DNA of 6,514 nt from an uncultured bacterium (lineage in GTDB: Bacteria > Patescibacteriota > Minisyncoccia > Phycocordibacterales > Phycocordibacteraceae), in the NCBI GenBank assembly GCA_943914435.1, contig CALUBY010000046.1:1-6514 (forward strand), given 5' to 3'. Below the pieces are notes generated by a model. That model ran no database searches. It worked only from the letters and a program-made list of their open reading frames with translations, and was not told the origin of the DNA. Positions 1 to 4,081 of the stretch are shown in pieces. A program made the position numbers and the translations under genes. How positions within the stretch are numbered: the first letter of the stretch is position 1; every line of letters begins with the position of its first letter.

Positions 1-98
1 GCGCGAATGATCTCGCAGCCTGCAGCCCTGAGCGTGGCTTTCTGGACATCGAGATACTGACTCGACGTGCTGACGCGGGCGTATCCGATCCGGGACAT
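1..98 (-). CDS. Serine recombinase (Tn3 resolvase/invertase family), N-terminal fragment cut by the window edge
   Basis: Reading leftward from an ATG at 98-96, the sequence encodes 32 residues beginning MSRIGYARVSTSSQ, then DVQ at 17-19 and AGCEI at 26-30. This is the N-terminal signature of the resolvase/invertase catalytic domain: YARVST with the nucleophilic serine at residue 10, the conserved arginine at residue 8 and the DxQ step. Family members (about 185-200 aa) cut and rejoin DNA at a res or inversion site through a covalent phosphoserine link; Tn3-family resolvases resolve cointegrates made by the transposase. A weak AGG Shine-Dalgarno lies six bases before the ATG. The rest of the gene, including the helix-turn-helix, lies outside the window. 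The res-like array immediately upstream favours a resolvase over an invertase. The gene was found by direct reading; the family call is firm, the subfamily inferred. Confidence 0.9.
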   Translation of the reverse strand, partial: MSRIGYARVSTSSQYLDVQKATLRAAGCEIIR

Positions 99-106
99 GG
101 GCAACC

Positions 107-221
107 TGTCACATGAGGGTGATTGAGTCCTGAGACTGTCGGAAAGGCCTCTTTGCCACTCATTTGTGACACTTTGGGTCGTCACATTTGGCTGTCATTT
201 GAGGGGGTGCCCAACGTGACA
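107..221. promoter_or_regulatory. Putative res recombination site of the adjacent resolvase (three subsites)
   Basis: This non-coding stretch starts 8 bp upstream of the recombinase ATG and is rich in TGTC half-sites. Two inverted pairs are visible: TGTC at 193 with GACA ending at 221 (29 bp, candidate site I), and TGTC at 137 with GACA ending at 171 (35 bp, candidate site II). A single TGTC at 107 would start a site III of about 25 bp with a degenerate right half. The centres of I and II are 53 bp apart and the total is 115 bp. The classic gamma-delta res site has 28, 34 and 25 bp subsites, 53 bp between the centres of I and II, and about 114 bp in all. CTGTCACATGAGGG (106-119) recurs as CTGTCATTTGAGGG (192-205). 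The centre of candidate site I lacks the TA dinucleotide of Tn3. Resolvases usually also repress transcription from res, so this region probably controls the recombinase promoter. Confidence 0.6.
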
Positions 222-295
222 CAGCAGGGTAGGGCAGTGGTTGGCCGGTGCCTTTTTGCCGTGGTGCTTCTGACTTTTTTGTCTTCCCGATACCA

Positions 296-313
296 TATAC
301 ACTGGCAGGTATA
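296..313. promoter_or_regulatory. Candidate operator palindrome/promoter of the toxin-antitoxin operon
   Basis: TATACACTG (296-304) faces CAGGTATA (306-313), an inverted repeat perfect except for one extra base in the left arm. It lies 37 bp before the antitoxin ATG and overlaps AT-rich hexamers that could act as a -10 element (TATACA at 296 or TATAAG at 310). No good -35 is evident. Antitoxins with AbrB/MazE folds commonly bind such palindromes and repress their own operon, so this is the likely operator; that function is inferred. Confidence 0.4.
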
Positions 314-332
314 AGATCTGAAAAGATGACCT

Positions 333-340
333 GAGGAAGG
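333..340 (+). promoter_or_regulatory. Ribosome binding site deciding the antitoxin start
   Basis: GAGGAAGG is a strong Shine-Dalgarno sequence. It touches an ATG at 341 with no spacer but lies 9 bases before the in-frame ATG at 350. This makes 350 the more likely start. Confidence 0.7.
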
Positions 341-349
341 ATGGAAGAC

Positions 350-598
350 ATGACAGCCCAACGGGTCCGGATCATCGAAGGAGGCAAGCTCGTCATTCCG
401 GCGCTCATGCGCCGCGAGCTTGGGATTGCCACAGGCGATACTGTGCTTGTCGACGTTGAAGATGGAGAGCTGCGTGTTCGTTCGCTTTCGCAAGCCGTTG
501 CAAGAGCCCAGGCCATATTGCGGCGCCATGTGCCCGAGGGCGTCTCGCTGGCGGCCGAGCTGATCGCGGACCGGCGGCGCGAGGCAGAGCGTGAGTAA
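350..598 (+). CDS. AbrB/MazE-family (SpoVT-AbrB domain) antitoxin
   Basis: The 82-residue product begins MTAQRVRIIEGGKLVIP. The N-terminal half (about residues 3-45) is a swapped-hairpin AbrB DNA-binding domain: a GGKLVIPALMRREL stretch matching the family's G.i.iP..iR..lgi pattern, then GDTVLVDVEDGELRV. The C-terminal part (about 47-82) is helical and charged, as expected for the segment that wraps around and blocks the toxin. The start at 350 rather than the in-frame ATG at 341 is chosen on Shine-Dalgarno spacing; starting at 341 would add MED. The reading frame overlaps the PIN gene downstream by 8 bp, so the two are translationally coupled. The product should bind its own promoter, probably the palindrome at 296-313, alone or with the toxin. 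The antitoxin role is inferred from fold and pairing. Confidence 0.85.
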   Translation: MTAQRVRIIEGGKLVIPALMRRELGIATGDTVLVDVEDGELRVRSLSQAVARAQAILRRHVPEGVSLAAELIADRRREAERE

Positions 599-980
599 GG
601 CCGCGGTCCTGGACGCCTCTGCCCTGCTTTGCCTTCTAAACGGGGAGTCGGGCAGCGAGCGTGTTCTAGAAGCCCTACCTTCCGCCGTGATCGGCGCCGC
701 CAATCTTGCGGAGGTCGTGTCCAAGCTACGCGAACGCGGCCTGAGTGTTGAAGAGGTGGAGGACGTGCTCGGCAGCCTTCCCCTCGATGTCCGGGCTCTC
801 AATGCCTCCCAGGCATACAAGATTGGTCATCTGCGCCCGACAACCCGGTCTTCTGGCCTGTCGCTCGGGGATCGGGCCTGTCTTGCCTTGGCAGCCGAAC
901 TCGGAATGCCTGCTCTGACCGCAGACCAGGCTTGGGCCGGCTTGGACATCGGCGTAGCCGTCGAACTGATCCGAGGCTGA
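591..980 (+). CDS. PIN-domain ribonuclease toxin (VapC-like)
   Basis: The 129-residue protein is a complete single PIN domain. The acidic metal-binding residues are all present: Asp8 in AVLDASALL, Glu41 in ANLAEVVSKL, Asp94 in LSLGDRACLALA and Asp112 in ALTADQAW. Length and motif order fit VapC toxins, which are Mg2+-dependent endoribonucleases that usually cut tRNA or rRNA and stop translation. The start is a GTG inside the antitoxin gene (GTGAGTAA, 8-bp overlap), with GAGG at 581-584 six bases ahead. The partner is AbrB/MazE-like, a common VapB type. The cellular target cannot be told from sequence. The toxin assignment is strong from motifs and operon structure. In this position beside a res site, the pair may stabilise the mobile element that carries it. 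Confidence 0.9.
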   Translation: MSKAAVLDASALLCLLNGESGSERVLEALPSAVIGAANLAEVVSKLRERGLSVEEVEDVLGSLPLDVRALNASQAYKIGHLRPTTRSSGLSLGDRACLALAAELGMPALTADQAWAGLDIGVAVELIRG

Positions 981-1174
981 CAGACAATAGGGTCGTGCTG
1001 TCGTCCTGCACTTTGCTTTTCTTAGGTCGATCAGGAGACGGAAATGCATGAATGGAACCAAGCAAGATAGTCCGGTCAGCTGATTTCCTGCCACGGCTTT
1101 CAGACGGGAGCATGGGCTTATGGCAAATGGTGAGAGATCTGTCTGCCGTCATGCTTAGCAGGGGAACAAATCAT
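981..1174. other. Intergenic region between convergent genes
   Basis: These 194 bp separate the 3' end of the PIN gene from the 3' end of the Argonaute gene on the other strand. I see no convincing gene. A weak stem, GTGC (995-998) with GCAC (1008-1011), is followed by TTTGCTTTTCTT and could help end transcription of the toxin operon, but it has only four pairs plus a mismatch. The 8-bp palindrome TCAGCTGA lies at 1076-1083. No clear terminator for the leftward operon is visible. Confidence 0.5.
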
Positions 1175-2626
1175 TTACATGAAGAAGCTATATCGCGTTT
1201 GAACCCTGTCATTTTCTCCGACGTACTTGAGTATTTTTCCCACCTTGCGTGACGCAGCGATAGTAATTGGGTCGCGATTATCGAATTGGGTGTTGTTCCA
1301 GTTCATCTTGCTAAGGGCGAGTATCTCGGCGGCGTTGTGGGTTACTGGCTGGGACGGAGCCTGCGAACGGATCATCAGCGGCTTAGGAATATACATGCCG
1401 GTATAGGTCTTGAAGAAGTCCACGCCGCCCCGGCTGTACAGGACCGCGCGGTCGCGATCTAAGCGTAGTAGCGTGCCTCGAAGTGGTGGAAACTGCCCGT
1501 CACGGAATAGTCGGAAAGCGCACGGGGCCACCGCCATGCAGTCCAAATTGTCGATCCGGCATTCCTCAACGGCGGCGTCGAACCCAGCCATTTCCTCACG
1601 GTGGAAGGGCGACGTCTTGTGCAGTACTACGCGCGCTGGATATTGGGAATGCTGATCGTAGTACGCCTGCATGGAACGGGACAGCAGGTCGTGTGCGTGG
1701 GCCTCTGTCATGTACGGCCGCCGGTCGTCCGACAGCTTGGCGGCCCGTCCGCCGCGCAGGATCATTCCCTCACCGCGCTCGTCGAACATCTGCGCGGTGC
1801 TTGTATCCAGATATGCACCGCTTTGCGACTCGTGAAAGCTTATCCCTACGAAGCAGGACCGCATCTGCCGGGAGTCTCGCGCCAGCCGCCACGGCAGACC
1901 ACCGGCCTTATAGTACAGTGCCGTGAACAAGTTCCATGCTCGGGTGGCGTCCTCCTGCACCTCCCGGAAGCTATCGGTTTTTGTCTTCCGAGGGATCTTG
2001 ATCGTCGGATCGTAAAGCGTCGGCCAGAAGAGCTGAATGGGCAAGCCGAACTCCATTGCGGCGATCTTTAACCGCGCCCGGAAGTCCACACCGGACGGGA
2101 GCGCCGCGCTTTCCAACACTTCCTCTTCGTCATCAGTTGTCACATTCAATGCCGCAATCACTTCCAGGGGCAAGCCAATGAGAACTACGTTCGGCCGGGT
2201 GTTGCCCTCGGCGAGCGCGCGCAACTCTGCCACAAACAGGTCAGAGTATCGATCGGCTAGGTCCAGAGGATTAGTATTCTTCAGTTTGGTTAACACACGC
2301 GCCGGGATGGTGCGAATGTCCTGTTCGTCGCAGGTGAAGGCCACGCGGAACGGGCCTTCCGCCGTGGAGCCAGGGAATGGCGGATAAAGATTGGTCAGGC
2401 GGGTATCTGCCTTGCCGTCAATACCAGCGGCGCAGCGGGCGAACCATCTCTGCGTTCCCTCCACCGTCTCCGTGTCGCCGATCAGGCCCACCCGCACAGC
2501 GGTCGGCGCGCCCGTTTGTCCAGCGTCGAGCGGACCATAATCCATCAGCCCAAACCGAATGTCGATATGGCGATGCGCCTGCCCGAACTCCAATTCAGGT
2601 TCAGGAAGGTGAGACAGCTTCATCAC
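1175..2626 (-). CDS. Short prokaryotic Argonaute (MID-PIWI, catalytically inactive), SPARDA-type
   Basis: The 483-aa protein has the size and motifs of a short pAgo, with no N or PAZ domain. Near the N-terminus it carries the short-pAgo block RFGLMDYGPLD (24-34). A MID-like region covers roughly 100-235, followed by the PIWI lead-in YYKAGGLPWRLA (238-249). The PIWI domain fills the rest and ends with the family's hallmark KMNWNNTQFD (440-449) and an aromatic-rich FFM carboxy terminus. Catalytic positions are lost: FVGISFHE (259-266) has Ser263 where active Argonautes have the first aspartate, and VVLHKTSPF (333-341) has Lys337 where the second aspartate sits. It should therefore bind a guide and target but not slice. 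The likely start is GTG (2626), overlapping the nuclease stop by 4 bp; the ATG three bases on (2623) is the alternative. By analogy with known SPARDA systems it forms a heterodimer with the upstream gene product and senses invader nucleic acid. Confidence 0.93.
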   Translation of the reverse strand: MMKLSHLPEPELEFGQAHRHIDIRFGLMDYGPLDAGQTGAPTAVRVGLIGDTETVEGTQRWFARCAAGIDGKADTRLTNLYPPFPGSTAEGPFRVAFTCDEQDIRTIPARVLTKLKNTNPLDLADRYSDLFVAELRALAEGNTRPNVVLIGLPLEVIAALNVTTDDEEEVLESAALPSGVDFRARLKIAAMEFGLPIQLFWPTLYDPTIKIPRKTKTDSFREVQEDATRAWNLFTALYYKAGGLPWRLARDSRQMRSCFVGISFHESQSGAYLDTSTAQMFDERGEGMILRGGRAAKLSDDRRPYMTEAHAHDLLSRSMQAYYDQHSQYPARVVLHKTSPFHREEMAGFDAAVEECRIDNLDCMAVAPCAFRLFRDGQFPPLRGTLLRLDRDRAVLYSRGGVDFFKTYTGMYIPKPLMIRSQAPSQPVTHNAAEILALSKMNWNNTQFDNRDPITIAASRKVGKILKYVGENDRVQTRYSFFM

Positions 2627-3933
2627 AGCAGCAGGCCTTCCTCATCCGGCGGGTCGGCGCGCACGGGCTTCCACAGGTCATCGGGCACACCGAAGTCTGC
2701 CAACAGCTTCTCGACAGGGGCGAGGGTCAGATACGGATACGCCTGCCGGAACATATCCTTCTGCTCGTCGACACAGAGGTACGCCCGCCACATGCCGAAT
2801 TGGCCGCGCACGTCCGGATTCCACTCCATGCGCTTGATTTTAGAAAGGTGCTCTCCTCCGAATTTGTCCTTCTCCCTTCCGTCACGGGTGAAATGGTAAG
2901 TCGGAGTGATTTGCGCGAACCACTCGTCGCCAATGCGGATGAACTGCCATTTGAACGCTGAGTGCCGCCAAAATTTCGTCTGCCCGTCCGGCTTCTTGTA
3001 CCGCTTGGCCACGGACCGATCGGTACTCTTCTTTTCGGCAAAGTAAGTGATCTTACGGTCACGCTTGCCGGGGTTCGGACGGAAGTACAGCACGTAGTGG
3101 TCGCGGTCGTAACTCATATCATGCCGAACCATTTCTCTCATCGCACGGTTCAGCAGGTCCACGAAGTCGCGTTCCCTGTCTGGGTCATCCGATAGCGCCC
3201 ATTCCGACACATCGAACTCTTCCATTGCACCGATGTCGCAGGCTTCGCGCCATGGCAGCTGATCCAGATTGCAAAAAGACAACACCGCCCCGCCGCGCAG
3301 GATCGCTGCACCTGACGGATATGGGTCATGCTCCCTAACCCGCGCCCAGAATTCAGCTACACTCTTCGCGTTGGTAGGCGCCCAGTACAGCGTCGTCGCC
3401 ATGGCGGACACGCGCAGCAGATTGGTCGTTAACTCTTCGGTTCGGCGTGGCGCCGAGTAGTAACTGCCAGGGCGGGCGGTGGTAGTTACCTCTCGTAAGG
3501 CACGCGCTGCACCGATGTCGAATAGGTCAGCTTTCTTGTCGAACTGCACCTTCCGGCTGGCACGGTTCTGGGGATCGCTAAACCATGCGCGCACGTCTTT
3601 CCAATAAGCCCGGTCAGCGGTCAGATCGACCACGATCAGCACCACAGGTGCGGTGCCGAATGTCCAGTAGTCAATGTCGCGCGCGTCGCAGGGCCAGTGG
3701 AAGCTCGTGTCAGTGTCTCCAGGCAAGCGGTTGCCAGTAGCTTTGCTTTGGAACTGCACGAGCTGATTGGCAACTTCGCCCGTTTTCGGATCGCGGATTT
3801 CAATAAAGCCGTCGATACCGGCCTCCACTCCGCCCGTTTCGTAGAACAAGTACTCCATTGCAGCCACCACTTTGCGGATGTGGGCAATGCCTTGTTCACC
3901 TTTTATCCCAGAGGGATGAATCTTCTTGACCAA
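2623..3933 (-). CDS. DUF4365 (PD-(D/E)XK) nuclease with C-terminal APAZ-like region, SPARDA effector (DREN-APAZ)
   Basis: The 436-aa protein opens with a DUF4365 domain (about 8-120): GEQG with Glu13, AGIDGFIEI with Asp41 and Glu45, and VQFQSK with the Q-x-K motif at 62-64. This is the PD-(D/E)XK core as seen in DUF4365 enzymes. It continues with a hydrophobic strand and the AYWKDVRAWF segment (109-118). The C-terminal half has blocks typical of APAZ, the Argonaute-associated region resembling N-PAZ linkers: FWRHSAFKWQF (321-331), TPTYHFTRDG (343-352) and a tryptophan-rich stretch near 370-386. In SPARDA systems this chain (DREN-APAZ) holds the Argonaute and, once a target is bound, degrades DNA and RNA indiscriminately, causing cell death or dormancy. 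The start is taken as TTG: in-frame TAG at 3948-3946 closes the frame upstream, the next ATG (residue 26) would delete Glu13, and only a weak GTGGTG Shine-Dalgarno is present. It is the first gene of the operon. Confidence 0.92.
   Translation of the reverse strand: MVKKIHPSGIKGEQGIAHIRKVVAAMEYLFYETGGVEAGIDGFIEIRDPKTGEVANQLVQFQSKATGNRLPGDTDTSFHWPCDARDIDYWTFGTAPVVLIVVDLTADRAYWKDVRAWFSDPQNRASRKVQFDKKADLFDIGAARALREVTTTARPGSYYSAPRRTEELTTNLLRVSAMATTLYWAPTNAKSVAEFWARVREHDPYPSGAAILRGGAVLSFCNLDQLPWREACDIGAMEEFDVSEWALSDDPDRERDFVDLLNRAMREMVRHDMSYDRDHYVLYFRPNPGKRDRKITYFAEKKSTDRSVAKRYKKPDGQTKFWRHSAFKWQFIRIGDEWFAQITPTYHFTRDGREKDKFGGEHLSKIKRMEWNPDVRGQFGMWRAYLCVDEQKDMFRQAYPYLTLAPVEKLLADFGVPDDLWKPVRADPPDEEGLLL
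2636..2643 (-). promoter_or_regulatory. Ribosome binding site of the Argonaute gene, inside the nuclease gene
   Basis: On the minus strand GAGGAAGG lies 9 bases before the GTG at 2626 and 12 before the ATG at 2623. It falls within the last codons of the nuclease gene. It supports translational coupling of the pair and slightly favours the GTG. Confidence 0.6.
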
Positions 3934-4002
3934 GAATGAACACCACTACGCGTTGAGGACGGCCAACAAATAACTACTACAGATGCGTTCAGCACACTAG
4001 CA

Positions 4003-4068
4003 ATCGCCCAGAAAGACAACCAGAACCAAAGCAACCTACTGTTTTCTGTATTTTGCTTACTGGGCGAT
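4003..4068. repeat. Perfect 9-bp inverted repeat with 48-bp spacer
   Basis: ATCGCCCAG (4003-4011) is the exact reverse complement of CTGGGCGAT (4060-4068). The right arm ends one base before the GGAGG of the helicase gene. It may be a paired operator for a regulator of the divergent genes, or a stem in the helicase leader that limits ribosome access. The repeat is visible; its function is inferred. Confidence 0.55.
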
Positions 4069-4073
4069 GGAGG
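4069..4073 (+). promoter_or_regulatory. Ribosome binding site deciding the helicase GTG start
   Basis: GGAGG lies 8 bases before the GTG at 4082. The nearer ATG at 4075 is only 1 base away and opens a frame that stops after ten codons. An in-frame TGA at 4076-4078 shows that the helicase cannot start further upstream. Confidence 0.75.
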
Positions 4074-4081
4074 CATGACAC

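Larger units (their letters stand above)
3934..4081. promoter_or_regulatory. Divergent promoter region between the SPARDA operon and the helicase gene
   Basis: This 148-bp AT-richer gap must hold the start signals of both the leftward SPARDA operon and the rightward helicase gene. I could not pick out a convincing -35/-10 pair on either strand. It contains the inverted repeat described separately and the helicase Shine-Dalgarno at its right end. Confidence 0.6.

Noticed and set aside
123..314. 63-codon rightward open frame in the region upstream of the antitoxin
   Set aside because: It has no ribosome site or recognisable motif and overlies the res-like array and the toxin-antitoxin promoter.
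995..1022. Possible rho-independent terminator after the PIN gene
   Set aside because: The stem is four pairs plus an isolated pair across a mismatch, and the T-run is broken, too weak for a separate feature.
160..1152. Several leftward open frames (118, 212, 122 and 117 codons) opposite the toxin-antitoxin genes
   Set aside because: They are antisense shadows in GC-rich DNA, with arginine/serine-rich low-complexity products, and cover two genes with intact family motifs.
1052..1252. 66-codon rightward frame between the PIN and Argonaute genes
   Set aside because: It overlaps the Argonaute 3' end in antisense, lacks a good ribosome site and has no recognisable domain.
1410..3460. Rightward open frames opposite the SPARDA operon (up to 194 codons)
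   Set aside because: They are shadows of the two leftward genes, which carry clear Argonaute and nuclease motifs along their whole length.
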